NCBI RefSeq assembly: GCF_015461845.1
Contig: NZ_JACOPW010000004.1
Coordinates: 124,001 to 188,000 of the forward strand
Direction: 5' to 3'
Length of the DNA stretch: 64,000 nucleotides
Source of the DNA: Pseudomonas mucoides
GTDB lineage: Bacteria > Pseudomonadota > Gammaproteobacteria > Pseudomonadales > Pseudomonadaceae
The notes under the pieces are model-generated. The model was not told the origin of the DNA. It saw only the letters and a list, made by a program, of their open reading frames with translations, and did no database searches. This document shows positions 1 through 8,362 of the stretch, piece by piece (within the stretch, counting starts at the first letter, position 1; each line of letters opens with the position of its first letter). A program made the translations under genes and the position numbers.

Positions 1-221
1 GGGCCGGTGATGATGAAGCACACACCCGGTTTGCCGCTGGTGCGGGCATAACCGTCGGCCATGAAACCGGCGCCCTGTTCGTGACGCGGAGTGACGTGGT
101 TGATGCTCGAACGGGCCAGCCCGCGATACAGCTCCACGGTATGAACCCCGGGAATGCCGAACACCTGCTCAACCCCGTAATCTTCGAGTAACTTGACCAA
201 TACTTCGCCGCACGTCGCCAT
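1..221 (-). CDS. ThDP-dependent decarboxylase, AruI-like (partial)
   Basis: This is the N-terminal 73 codons of a thiamine-diphosphate enzyme; the rest lies beyond the window start. The reverse strand reads MATCGEVLVKLLEDYG, then VFGIPGVHT and RHEQGAGFMADGYAR, the pyrimidine-binding domain pattern of the acetolactate synthase/benzoylformate decarboxylase family with the conserved Glu of the RHEQGA motif. The VFGIPGVHTVELYRG stretch resembles AruI, 5-guanidino-2-oxopentanoate decarboxylase of the arginine transaminase pathway; that substrate is inferred from resemblance only. It is divergent from a LysR gene, its likely regulator. Confidence 0.75.
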   Translation of the reverse strand, partial: MATCGEVLVKLLEDYGVEQVFGIPGVHTVELYRGLARSSINHVTPRHEQGAGFMADGYARTSGKPGVCFIITG

Positions 222-382
222 TGTGTTTTGCCCTTCTTGTTCGTTTGAGACGCCGGGCCTGCGCAGTGTTTATGATGAGTGGGCAGGTCCAGGGATGGCC
301 TCATTGGAACGGGCGACACGTAGCCGCAACAATGGATAAAAAGTCATACTAGCCATGTCCTCACGTCATACCTTGGATCCCA

Positions 383-1264
383 ATGAAACGACTGCCTCCC
401 CTGCCGGCGCTGCACACTTTTCTGATTACCGCGCAGTGCTGCAACTTCACCCGGGCCGCCGAACAGCTGCACATCACCCAAGGCGCGGTAAGCCGGCAGA
501 TCGCCGGGCTCGAAGATCACCTCGGTTATGAACTGTTCATCCGCCAGGCTCGCGGCCTCGATCTGACGGCCGAAGGACGGGAATGGCTGCCACGGGTGCA
601 GCAGATTTTCGGCCTGATCGATGAGGCCGTTGAACAGATCGGCGAGAAGCGCGAAACCCTGCAACTCAAGGCGCCGACCTGCGTGATGCGCTGGCTGTTG
701 CCGCGTCTTTTGCAGTGGCAACGGGAGCGGCCGGACGTGCCGGTGGAACTGACCACCACGGTCAAGCACGGCGTGGATTTTCATCGTGAGCAGTTCGATG
801 CGGCGGTGATGTACGGCGTGCCACCGGACAGCACGTTGGCCTCGCAACGCCTGTTTGAAGAAATATTGACGCCGGTCTGTTCCAAACCGCTGCTTGAAGG
901 CCCGGTGCCGTTGCAGACCCCGGAAGACCTTCAGCGGCACATGCTGCTGCACCCCACCCGTGATGAGCGTGACTGGAAAGCCTGGCTGGCCACGGCCAAT
1001 GTGCGACTGAACAATGTCAGCAAGGGTCAGCACTTCGAAACCCTGGACCTGGCGATGTCGATGGCCTCACAGGGGACGGGGGTAGCGATTGGCGACTGGT
1101 CGTTGATTGGCGATGACTTGAGCGCCGGGCGACTGGTGATGCCGTTTGAGTTGAAGGTGAAAACGGGGTTGGCGTATTACCTGGTTTTGCCGCACAAGCC
1201 CGCACCTTCGCCGAAGTTGCAGGAATTGTTGGGGTGGTTGGTGGAGCAGGCTCAAGCGCGGTGA
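383..1264 (+). CDS. LysR-family transcriptional regulator (GcvA-like)
   Basis: A 293-residue LysR regulator. The N-terminal winged helix-turn-helix covers about residues 7-65 (FTRAAEQLHITQGAVSRQI is the recognition region), followed by a linker helix and a periplasmic-binding-protein-like effector domain from about residue 90. The PLPALHTF start and overall length fit the GcvA/AmpR-like branch. It is divergent from the ThDP decarboxylase across about 160 bp, the usual arrangement for a LysR protein and its target. The effector cannot be read from the sequence. Confidence 0.85.
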   Translation: MKRLPPLPALHTFLITAQCCNFTRAAEQLHITQGAVSRQIAGLEDHLGYELFIRQARGLDLTAEGREWLPRVQQIFGLIDEAVEQIGEKRETLQLKAPTCVMRWLLPRLLQWQRERPDVPVELTTTVKHGVDFHREQFDAAVMYGVPPDSTLASQRLFEEILTPVCSKPLLEGPVPLQTPEDLQRHMLLHPTRDERDWKAWLATANVRLNNVSKGQHFETLDLAMSMASQGTGVAIGDWSLIGDDLSAGRLVMPFELKVKTGLAYYLVLPHKPAPSPKLQELLGWLVEQAQAR

Positions 1265-1292
1265 AAGCCTAAAATCTTGCTGCAATCCCCTT

Positions 1293-1380
1293 GTAGGAGT
1301 GAGCCTGCTCGCGATGGCGTTGGGTCAGTCGACATCACTGTTGAATGATCAACCGCTATCGCGAGCAGGCTCACTCCTAC
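1293..1380. repeat. REPIN, GTAGGAGTGAGCCTGC class
   Basis: Two 23-bp arms (1293-1315 and 1358-1380) are perfect inverted copies starting GTAGGAGTGAGCC and ending CTGCTCGCGAT, with the GTAGGAG ends outermost. It lies between convergent genes. The same class recurs at 8248, 27590 and 61593. Confidence 0.85.
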
Positions 1381-1395
1381 AGGGGATCGGTGATC

Positions 1396-2010
1396 TCAGT
1401 AGCCTACTGTGAACCGCTGGCGGGAGTGCTTCGGCACTTCCACTTCATCGATCATCGCAATCGCATAGTCGGCAAACGTGATCCAGCTGCGCCCTTCACG
1501 GCTCACCAGCAAATCATCCTGGCCGATCCGGAACACCCCCGTGCGTTCCCCTTCGACAAACTCCGCCGACGGTGACAAGAAGGTCCAGTCCAGGTCCTTT
1601 TCCTGTCGCAGGTTCTCAAGGAACAACGCCCCGGCACCCGCCTCGGCTTTGTACGCATCGGGAAAGCCCTCGCTGTCGATCACGCGAGTTCCGCCCGGCA
1701 ACAACAACGAACCGGCACCGCCCACCACCAGCAGACGTTTCACCCCGGCCTTTTTCACCGGCCCGATCACCGCCGCGGCGGGCAGCGTCGAGAAATGCGC
1801 GGCGCTGATGACCACGTCATGACCCGCCACAGCGGCTTGCAACGCTGCGCCATCAAGGGCATCGACATGCTTGCTGACCACACCGGCACGCTGACCGATC
1901 TTCGACGTGTCGCGGGCAATGGCGGTGACGCTATGACCACGACGCAGGGCTTCTTCCAGCAATTGGCTGCCGGCACGGCCAGTGGCCCCGATGATTGCGA
2001 TTTTGCTCAT
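1396..2010 (-). CDS. NAD(P)-binding atypical SDR (NmrA-like)
   Basis: 204 residues. The start MSKIAIIGATGRAG is preceded by GGAGAACGTC, a good ribosome binding site, so longer upstream frames were not used. The glycine motif GATGRAG (residues 8-14) of an NAD(P)-binding Rossmann fold is intact, and the protein continues as the NAD(P)H-binding/NmrA-like family (PF13460 type), which lacks the classical YxxxK pair. Such proteins act as quinone or flavin reductases or as redox sensors; the substrate is unknown here. Confidence 0.8.
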   Translation of the reverse strand: MSKIAIIGATGRAGSQLLEEALRRGHSVTAIARDTSKIGQRAGVVSKHVDALDGAALQAAVAGHDVVISAAHFSTLPAAAVIGPVKKAGVKRLLVVGGAGSLLLPGGTRVIDSEGFPDAYKAEAGAGALFLENLRQEKDLDWTFLSPSAEFVEGERTGVFRIGQDDLLVSREGRSWITFADYAIAMIDEVEVPKHSRQRFTVGY

Positions 2011-2042
2011 GACGTTCTCCAGTTGGCTTGGATGTAGATGTT

Positions 2043-2071
2043 GATCGTTCCCACTCTGCGTGGGAACGATC
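2043..2071. repeat. Short palindrome GATCGTTCCCA
   Basis: Perfect 11-bp arms (2043-2053, 2061-2071) separated by CTCTGCG. A related copy with TTCCCACGC arms is at 15111-15132. It lies just downstream of the metallo-beta-lactamase-fold gene and just upstream of the SDR gene. Confidence 0.7.
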
Positions 2072-2087
2072 ATTCACAGGTGTCCGG

Positions 2088-2975
2088 TCATTCGCCCCAC
2101 TTCATCTCGCCCTTGGCGACTTTGGCGCTCAGCTCCAGCGAGCTTTCTTCGCCCAGCGTCGGGAAGCGTTTTTTCATCGCGGCGATCAGTGCGGCGGAAT
2201 CCTTGGCCTTGGCGGTTTCTTCGTCGAACGCCTTGATGTATTCAGCCGTGAACCGCACGGCCGCCAGGGAGCGGGCGCTGTCACCGAGGTAATGACCCGG
2301 CACGATGGTGTTCGGTTTCAAGGTTTCGATGGCGTGCAGCGTCGTCAACCAATCGGCGTGGGACTGCGGGGTTTGCGTGTCGGCCATCCAGACATGGATG
2401 TTTTCTGCCACAACCACCCCACCGACAACCGCTTTGATCGATGGAATCCAGACGAAGGTGCGGTCCGGCTGCTTGCTGTCCAGCCCCACCACCTGCAATT
2501 TCTGCCCTTCCAGTATCAGGCTGTCGCCCTTGAGCACGCCGGGCACGATGGTTTTCGCCGGTACGTCAGCGCCCATTTTCGGGCCCCAGAACGCCAGTTT
2601 GCCGTCGACGGTGTGCTTGATGTGGTCCACGGTTGGCTGCGAAGCCAGCACTTTGGCGTTGGGGAACGCGGCGGTCAGGGTGTCGAGGCCGAAGTAATAA
2701 TCCGGGTCGCCATGGCTGATGTAGATGGTGGTCAGTTGCTTGCCGCTGGCGCGGATTTTCTCGACCACCTGCTCGGCTTGGGATTTGCCGAACTGCGCAT
2801 CCACCAGAATCGCTTCTTTCTCACCGCTGACCAGCACCGACGTCACCGGGAAGATCGCCTTGTCGCCGGGGTTGTAGACATCCAGGGTCAGGGTCGAGGC
2901 CGCCGCTGCATGGGCCGCGAAGCCGAGAGCGGCGGTGGCCAGCAAAATACGCTTGAGGGTGGTGAAACCGATCAT
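2088..2975 (-). CDS. Secreted metallo-beta-lactamase-fold protein, degenerate metal site
   Basis: 295 residues. The start MIGFTTLKRILL follows GGAG at good spacing and gives a typical signal peptide (residues 1-25, cut near AHAAAA), so it should be periplasmic. The fold is recognisable from the order VLVDAQFGKSQAEQ, YISHGDPDYYFG and IVPGHYLG. The canonical HxHxDH metal motif reads H88-G-D90-P-D92-Y93 here, so two of its histidines are replaced; H228 of the PGH motif is kept. It may bind one metal or none. It is divergent from a LysR gene at 3090. Substrate unknown. Confidence 0.75.
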   Translation of the reverse strand: MIGFTTLKRILLATAALGFAAHAAAASTLTLDVYNPGDKAIFPVTSVLVSGEKEAILVDAQFGKSQAEQVVEKIRASGKQLTTIYISHGDPDYYFGLDTLTAAFPNAKVLASQPTVDHIKHTVDGKLAFWGPKMGADVPAKTIVPGVLKGDSLILEGQKLQVVGLDSKQPDRTFVWIPSIKAVVGGVVVAENIHVWMADTQTPQSHADWLTTLHAIETLKPNTIVPGHYLGDSARSLAAVRFTAEYIKAFDEETAKAKDSAALIAAMKKRFPTLGEESSLELSAKVAKGEMKWGE

Positions 2976-3089
2976 CTGTTGCTCCGTAATCCGAATGCCA
3001 TGCTTGGCGATGGGAGGGAGCTTAGTTGCATGACTCAGTACAAAAAATGCGATGCTTGAACATAGTTTGTTTCTGAAAGCGGGCAAATC

Positions 3090-3995
3090 ATGGATCGTCT
3101 TCAAGCAATGCGCGTATTCGTCACGGTGGTCGACCTCGGCAGCCAGTCGGCCGCCGCCGATCATCTGGACCTGTCACGGCCGGTGGTTTCACGTTATCTG
3201 GCGGAACTGGAGGACTGGGTCGGTGCCCGGTTGATGCACCGCACCACCCGCAAATTGAGCCTGACCGCCGCCGGCGCCGAGATGCTGCCCCGCTGTCGGC
3301 AGATGCTCGACTTGTCCACCGACATGCAAGCCGCCGTGAGCGAGCCGGACGATGCACCGCGTGGGTTGCTGCGCATCAGTGTCAGCACTTCGTTTGGCCA
3401 GGCGCAACTGGCGGACGCCATGGCGGCCTACGTCAAACGTTACCCTGGCGTCAGCATCGACCTGCAGATGCTCGACCGCACCGTGAACCTGGTGGATGAG
3501 CGCATCGATCTGGCGATCCGCACCAGCAACGACCTGGACCCGAACCTGATCGCCCGACGGCTGACGGTCTGCCGCTCGGTGATCTGCGCCTCCCCGGGCT
3601 ACCTGCGCGAACATCCAGCGCCGCAGCGGGTCGAGGACCTGAGCCAGCACAATTGCCTGACCCATTCCTACTTCGGCAAAAGCCTTTGGCATTTCGAGGA
3701 GGACGGCGAGCCGGTCTCGGTGACGGTGCAAGGCAACATCAGCGCCAACGAAGCCAGCACCCTGCTGCGCGTAACCATCGCCGGCGCCGGGGTGGCGATG
3801 CTGCCGAGTTATCAGGCCGGTGTGCATATTCACAGCGGCGAACTGATCCGCCTGTTGCCCGAGGCCGAGCCCCGGCAGATGAATATTTATGCGGTGTATG
3901 CGTCACGCAAACACATGCCAGCGGCGTTGCGCAGCCTGCTGGATTTCCTGGTGCTCAGATTTCCCGAAGAACCAGCGTGGGATATCGGCCTGTAA
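3090..3995 (+). CDS. LysR-family transcriptional regulator
   Basis: 301 residues. The HTH occupies about residues 1-60, with SQSAAADHLDLSRPVVSRYL as the helix-turn-helix, and is followed by the effector domain with the typical DLAIR and LIARRL segments. The start MDRLQAMRVFV is the usual N-terminus of the CrgA/DsdC-like LysR clade. It is divergent from the secreted metallo-beta-lactamase-fold gene (2975 to 3090), its probable target. Confidence 0.85.
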   Translation: MDRLQAMRVFVTVVDLGSQSAAADHLDLSRPVVSRYLAELEDWVGARLMHRTTRKLSLTAAGAEMLPRCRQMLDLSTDMQAAVSEPDDAPRGLLRISVSTSFGQAQLADAMAAYVKRYPGVSIDLQMLDRTVNLVDERIDLAIRTSNDLDPNLIARRLTVCRSVICASPGYLREHPAPQRVEDLSQHNCLTHSYFGKSLWHFEEDGEPVSVTVQGNISANEASTLLRVTIAGAGVAMLPSYQAGVHIHSGELIRLLPEAEPRQMNIYAVYASRKHMPAALRSLLDFLVLRFPEEPAWDIGL

Positions 3996-4029
3996 CTCGC
4001 CGTAACCTTTGAGTTCGACACCAATCACC

Positions 4030-4057
4030 TGTGGGGGCGAGCAAGCTCGCTCCCACA
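4030..4057. repeat. Single REP palindrome
   Basis: The sequence TGTGGGGGCGAGCAAGCTCG followed by CTCCCACA folds into one hairpin. It is a lone unit of the GCGAGCAAGCTCGC REP class. Confidence 0.7.
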
Positions 4058-4176
4058 GTGGGCACATCAGTGTTCTGAATATCGGGGTACGTACGATGCA
4101 GCTTTAGTGGCAACTCACCCGCGCTGACCTATGCTCAAAGTAATACCCAAGGGTATTTCGTTCAGAGGTCCACGCC

Positions 4177-4353
4177 ATGAACATCAAAACAAGAAGGTAC
4201 CTCACCATTTTCATCACCTGCGCGGTGACGCTGGCGCTGTATGGCACCGCAGCCTGGCGGGTCGAGCAGGCACGGCAACTGCCCCGTGAATTTGCGAGCT
4301 GCAACTTCGAACGCTGCATCCCCCACAACGCGACCCTCAATGCCCTGCGGTGA
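4177..4353 (+). CDS. Small single-pass membrane or secreted protein
   Basis: 58 codons from MNIKTRRYLTIFIT to the stop at 4351. The N-terminus is basic (KTRRY), followed by one hydrophobic helix (about residues 8-26), then a soluble tail with two cysteines (SCNFERCIP). AGAGG lies nine bases before the ATG. It fits a short inner-membrane or exported protein of unknown function and is convergent with pobR. The reading frame, ribosome site and topology support it; I recognise no family. Confidence 0.55.
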   Translation: MNIKTRRYLTIFITCAVTLALYGTAAWRVEQARQLPREFASCNFERCIPHNATLNALR

Positions 4354-4362
4354 CCCAGGGGA

Positions 4363-5259
4363 TCAGGCCTCGTTGTCCTGATCGGCCTTCAAGCGGTCGC
4401 GGAACGCCTTGGGCGAAATACCCACGCGACGCCGGAACAGGCGTGTGAAGTTTGTAGGATCGGAAAACCCCAACACATCGGACATTTCGTAAATGGTCAT
4501 GCTGGTGTAGGTCAGCAACCGCTTGGCCTCCAGCAATTGCCGTTCGTGCATGATCTGCAACGCCGGTTGCCCCGCCAGTTCACGGCACGTGCCGTTGAGG
4601 TGGGACACGGAAATCCCCAGCCGATGCGCGAGGTCTTCGACCTTGACGTGCTGACGGTAAGTCTCTTCCACCAGCTGGATAAACCCGTTGAGGTATTCCC
4701 GGGCGCGCTGCGGACGCTGGCTGGCGTTGCGGCGGGTGATCACCTGCCGGCTGACCCAGACCATGATCACGCTGACCAGTGAATGCATGAGCATTTCACG
4801 CGCCGGTTGGTGACCGGTGTATTCGTCTTGCAGCGCTGAAAACAGGCTGTTGAGGTAGTCACCGTCCTTGCCCGCCGGGTAGCTTTCAGCCTGGGCCAGC
4901 GCATTCACCGAGTTGCCCAGTTGCGCTTGCAGATGGGCGATCAGCGGCGCGGCGAGGGTCAAGACAAACCCTTCGACGTCTTCGGAAAATCGATAACCGT
5001 GCACCGACAACGGCGGCAGGATCAGCACGGTCGGCTCAGTCAGTTGCGTGCGTTTACCTTCGATCTCAAGCTCTGCCTGACCTTTGAAGATGAAGAGTAA
5101 CTGACACAAATCGGCGTGACGGTGGGGTTTGATTTCCCATTGGTGTTCGCGGCTGCGTTTGGAAATGGTTTCGCAGTGCAGCAAGTCGGGGGTCGGCCAG
5201 TCCAGGCTTTCACCGTAGAGCTTGAACACTGGAATCGAAGGCAGGTCAGGCTTGTTCAT
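4363..5259 (-). CDS. pobR: PobR, AraC-family activator of pobA
   Basis: 298 residues. It has an N-terminal cupin-like sensor domain (EIKPHRHADLCQLLFIFKG) and a C-terminal AraC HTH pair (VEDLAHRLGISVSHLNG and MSDVLGFSDPTNFTRLFRR). ATG at 5259 is preferred over the in-frame GTG three bases upstream. It is divergent from pobA across about 180 bp, the classic arrangement in which PobR binds 4-hydroxybenzoate and activates pobA. The assignment rests on the neighbour plus the AraC architecture of pseudomonad PobR, as distinct from the IclR-type PobR of Acinetobacter. Confidence 0.85.
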   Translation of the reverse strand: MNKPDLPSIPVFKLYGESLDWPTPDLLHCETISKRSREHQWEIKPHRHADLCQLLFIFKGQAELEIEGKRTQLTEPTVLILPPLSVHGYRFSEDVEGFVLTLAAPLIAHLQAQLGNSVNALAQAESYPAGKDGDYLNSLFSALQDEYTGHQPAREMLMHSLVSVIMVWVSRQVITRRNASQRPQRAREYLNGFIQLVEETYRQHVKVEDLAHRLGISVSHLNGTCRELAGQPALQIMHERQLLEAKRLLTYTSMTIYEMSDVLGFSDPTNFTRLFRRRVGISPKAFRDRLKADQDNEA

Positions 5260-5438
5260 CACTTCAATCCAGGCCTCGGGGGGTTACGGGCGATAATCGC
5301 ACCGATTGGCAGAAAGAACAGGTATCGGCTCAGTTTTCACCTTCAATTGACAGACTCGCAAGGGAAAAATGCAAGCACTCGATCCATAAAAATAATTCAC
5401 CGGCCTTGGTCGCGTGGAGCTTGCGAGTCCTGACAACA

Positions 5439-6632
5439 ATGAAAACGCTGAAAACCCAAATCGCCATCATTGGCGCCGGTCCTGCCGGTTTACTGCTCGG
5501 TCAATTGCTGCACAACGCCGGTATCGACACCCTCATTCTTGAACGCCAGAGCCCGGATTATGTGCTCGGGCGAATCCGTGCCGGGGTCCTTGAACAAGGC
5601 ATGGTAGAGCTGTTGCGTCAGGCTGGTGTGGGTCGGCGGATGGATGCCGAAGGCCTGGTGCACACCGGCTTCGAACTGGCACTCGATGGCCGTCAGGTAC
5701 ACATCGATTTGCAGGCATTGACCGGCGGCAAAACCGTGATGGTGTATGGCCAGACCGAGGTCACCCGTGACCTGATGGCCGCTCGTCGGGAGGCCGGCGC
5801 GCAGACGATTTATGACGCCGTCAACGTCATGCCACACGGGATGAAAAGCGCAGAACCTTTCGTCACCTTTGATAAGGATGGCGAGACGTATCGCCTCGAT
5901 TGCGACTACATCGCCGGGTGCGACGGTTTCCACGGGGTGGCGCGCCAATCGATCCCCGACGACTGCCTCAAGGTGTTCGAGCGGGTCTATCCGTTTGGCT
6001 GGCTCGGCATCCTCGCCGACACGCCGCCGGTGCACGAAGAACTGGTGTACGCCCGCCACGAGCGCGGTTTTGCTTTGTGCAGCATGCGCTCGGCGACCCG
6101 CACCCGGTATTACCTTCAGGTACCGGCCGAGGACCAGGTGCAGGACTGGTCGGATCAGCGTTTCTGGGATGAGTTGAAATTGCGCCTGCCGCCAGCGTTG
6201 GCTGCGTCGTTGGTCACCGGCCCGTCCATCGAAAAAAGCATCGCGCCGTTGCGCAGTTTTGTCGTTGAACCGATGCAATTCGGGCGCATGTTCCTGGTCG
6301 GCGACGCGGCGCACATCGTCCCGCCCACCGGCGCCAAGGGCCTGAACCTGGCCGCCAGTGACGTCAGCACGTTGTTCAATATTCTGTTGAAGGTCTATCG
6401 GGAAGGACGCGTGGATTTGCTGGAGAAATACTCCGAAATCTGCCTGCGCCGCGTGTGGAAAGCCGAGCGGTTTTCCTGGTGGATGACTTCTATGCTGCAT
6501 CGCTTTGACGACCATGACGCGTTCAGCCAGCGCATCAGCGAGTCGGAACTGGACTACTTTGTCGGCTCCGAAGCCGGTCGAAAAACCATTGCAGAAAATT
6601 ACGTCGGGCTTGCGTACGAGGCTATCGAATAG
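5439..6632 (+). CDS. pobA: 4-hydroxybenzoate 3-monooxygenase
   Basis: This FAD- and NADPH-dependent flavoprotein hydroxylates 4-hydroxybenzoate to protocatechuate, feeding the beta-ketoadipate pathway. Its 397 residues match the family length of about 394. The start MKTLKTQIAIIGAGPAG gives the GxGxxG dinucleotide motif, CDGFHG is the DG motif, and GDAAHIVPPTGAKGLNLA is the second FAD-binding motif. The protein RIRAGVLEQG segment is also typical. A longer frame begins at 5406 but would add an unusual leader. It lies divergent from pobR. Confidence 0.93.
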   Translation: MKTLKTQIAIIGAGPAGLLLGQLLHNAGIDTLILERQSPDYVLGRIRAGVLEQGMVELLRQAGVGRRMDAEGLVHTGFELALDGRQVHIDLQALTGGKTVMVYGQTEVTRDLMAARREAGAQTIYDAVNVMPHGMKSAEPFVTFDKDGETYRLDCDYIAGCDGFHGVARQSIPDDCLKVFERVYPFGWLGILADTPPVHEELVYARHERGFALCSMRSATRTRYYLQVPAEDQVQDWSDQRFWDELKLRLPPALAASLVTGPSIEKSIAPLRSFVVEPMQFGRMFLVGDAAHIVPPTGAKGLNLAASDVSTLFNILLKVYREGRVDLLEKYSEICLRRVWKAERFSWWMTSMLHRFDDHDAFSQRISESELDYFVGSEAGRKTIAENYVGLAYEAIE

Positions 6633-6709
6633 CTTGCTACCGACTTACACTGCGAGCATTCCCGCTCGCCTTGCCACTTGCGGGTCCATCTCTGCCCGCA
6701 GGTTTTACC

Positions 6710-8227
6710 GTGACCAATCTCAACCAGCCTGACACGCCCAAACCGGCCATTCGCAGCGTGCTGATCGCCCTGATGCTGGCGATCTTTCTCGGCGCGCTGG
6801 ACCAGACCATCGTCGCTGTCTCGATGCCGGCGATTTCCGCCCAGTTCAAGGACGTCAGCCTGCTGGCCTGGGTGATTTCCGGGTACATGGTGGCGATGAC
6901 GGTGGCGGTGCCGATCTACGGCAAGCTCGGCGATTTGTATGGTCGGCGCAAGCTGATGCTGTTCGGCATGGGCCTGTTCACCCTCGCCTCGTTGTTCTGC
7001 GGCATGGCCCAGAGCATGGAGCAATTGGTGCTGGCGCGGATCATTCAGGGCATCGGTGCCGGCGGGATGATTTCGGTCAGTCAGGCGATCATCGGCGACA
7101 TCGTCCCGCCCCGGGAGCGCGGTCGTTATCAGGGTTACTTCAGCAGCATGTACGCCGTGGCCAGCGTGGCCGGCCCGGTGCTGGGCGGTTACATGACCGA
7201 GTATTTGTCGTGGCGCTGGGTATTCTTGATCAATCTGCCCCTGGGACTGGGTGCCTGGGTGGTGGCCCATCGAACGCTGGTCGGGCTGCCGGTGCCGCAG
7301 CGCAAACCTGTGATCGACTACCTCGGCACGTTGCTGATGATCATCGGCTTGACCGCGTTGTTGCTGGGCATCACGCAGGTCGGTCAGGGTCATTCGTGGC
7401 GCAGCGCGCAAGTGCTGGGACTGTTTGCCGGCGCGGTGGTGATTCTTGGGATGTTCGTCTGGCATGAGCGCCGGGCACGGGAGCCGTTGTTGCCGATGCA
7501 TCTGTTCGCCAACCGCAACGCGATTTTTTGCTGGTGCACGATTTTCTTCACCAGTTTCCAGGCGATCTCGCTGATCGTGCTGATGCCGCTGCGCTTCCAG
7601 AGTGTCACCGGCGCCGGTGCCGACAGCGCCGCACTGCACCTGTTGCCGCTGGCGATGGGTTTGCCGATTGGCGCCTATTTTGCCGGACGCCGGACCTCGG
7701 TGACCGGGCGCTACAAACCAATGATCCTGAGCGGCGCGGCGCTGATGCCGATGGCGATTCTGGGTATGGCGTTCAGCCCGCCTCAGGCGTTTGTGCTCAG
7801 CAGTTTGTTCATGTTGTTGTGCGGGATCGCCAGCGGCATGCAATTCCCGACGTCTTTGGTCGGCACACAGAACTCGGTGGACCAGCGCGACATCGGTGTC
7901 GCCACCAGCACCACCAATCTGTTCCGCTCCCTGGGCGGCGCGGTGGGGGTGGCGTTGATGTCGGCGCTGCTGCTGGCGTTGTTGCAGGATTCAAGCTTCG
8001 CGCACATTGCCGGTTCGTCGCTGATCGTCGAGGGCAGTTCCGGGAATGTCTTGCTCGACGGTTTGAACGCCGCGCCGGGCGATGCGCAAAACGCCTTGCG
8101 TGCGGAGTTGTTGCTGACGTTCAGGTATTTGTTGATGGTGAGTGCGGCGGTGTCGTTGCTGGGACTGGCGGCGGCGATTGCGATGCCGAATATGTTGCTG
8201 CGGGGGCGGGAAGACAAGGTCCGGTAG
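6710..8227 (+). CDS. DHA2-family MFS multidrug transporter (14 TM)
   Basis: 505 residues from a GTG start preceded by GCAGG. The start MTNLNQPDTPKPAIRSV leads straight into TM1 with the DHA motif LDQTIVAVSMPAI; motif A reads GKLGDLYGRRK. The length and hydrophobic profile fit the 14-helix drug:H+ antiporter 2 family (EmrB/QacA-like), so efflux by proton antiport is expected. It follows pobA on the same strand after about 80 bp and could be co-transcribed, but a role in aromatic-acid export is inference only. No membrane-fusion partner is adjacent. Confidence 0.87.
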   Translation: MTNLNQPDTPKPAIRSVLIALMLAIFLGALDQTIVAVSMPAISAQFKDVSLLAWVISGYMVAMTVAVPIYGKLGDLYGRRKLMLFGMGLFTLASLFCGMAQSMEQLVLARIIQGIGAGGMISVSQAIIGDIVPPRERGRYQGYFSSMYAVASVAGPVLGGYMTEYLSWRWVFLINLPLGLGAWVVAHRTLVGLPVPQRKPVIDYLGTLLMIIGLTALLLGITQVGQGHSWRSAQVLGLFAGAVVILGMFVWHERRAREPLLPMHLFANRNAIFCWCTIFFTSFQAISLIVLMPLRFQSVTGAGADSAALHLLPLAMGLPIGAYFAGRRTSVTGRYKPMILSGAALMPMAILGMAFSPPQAFVLSSLFMLLCGIASGMQFPTSLVGTQNSVDQRDIGVATSTTNLFRSLGGAVGVALMSALLLALLQDSSFAHIAGSSLIVEGSSGNVLLDGLNAAPGDAQNALRAELLLTFRYLLMVSAAVSLLGLAAAIAMPNMLLRGREDKVR

Positions 8228-8247
8228 ACACACCGAGTCGTCTGCCA

Positions 8248-8339
8248 ATCGCGAGCAGGCTCACTCCTACAGGGGATCTCCGGTGCTCACAATATTTGTG
8301 TACGGGCGGAGATCCAGTAGGAGTGAGCCTGCTCGCGAT
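8248..8339. repeat. REPIN, inside-out arrangement
   Basis: Inverted 23-bp arms at 8248-8270 and 8317-8339 belong to the same class as 1293-1380. Here the GTAGGAG ends face inward, the opposite topology to the other three copies in the window. Confidence 0.8.
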
Positions 8340-8362
8340 AGCTATCTGTCAGTCACAGTGAT

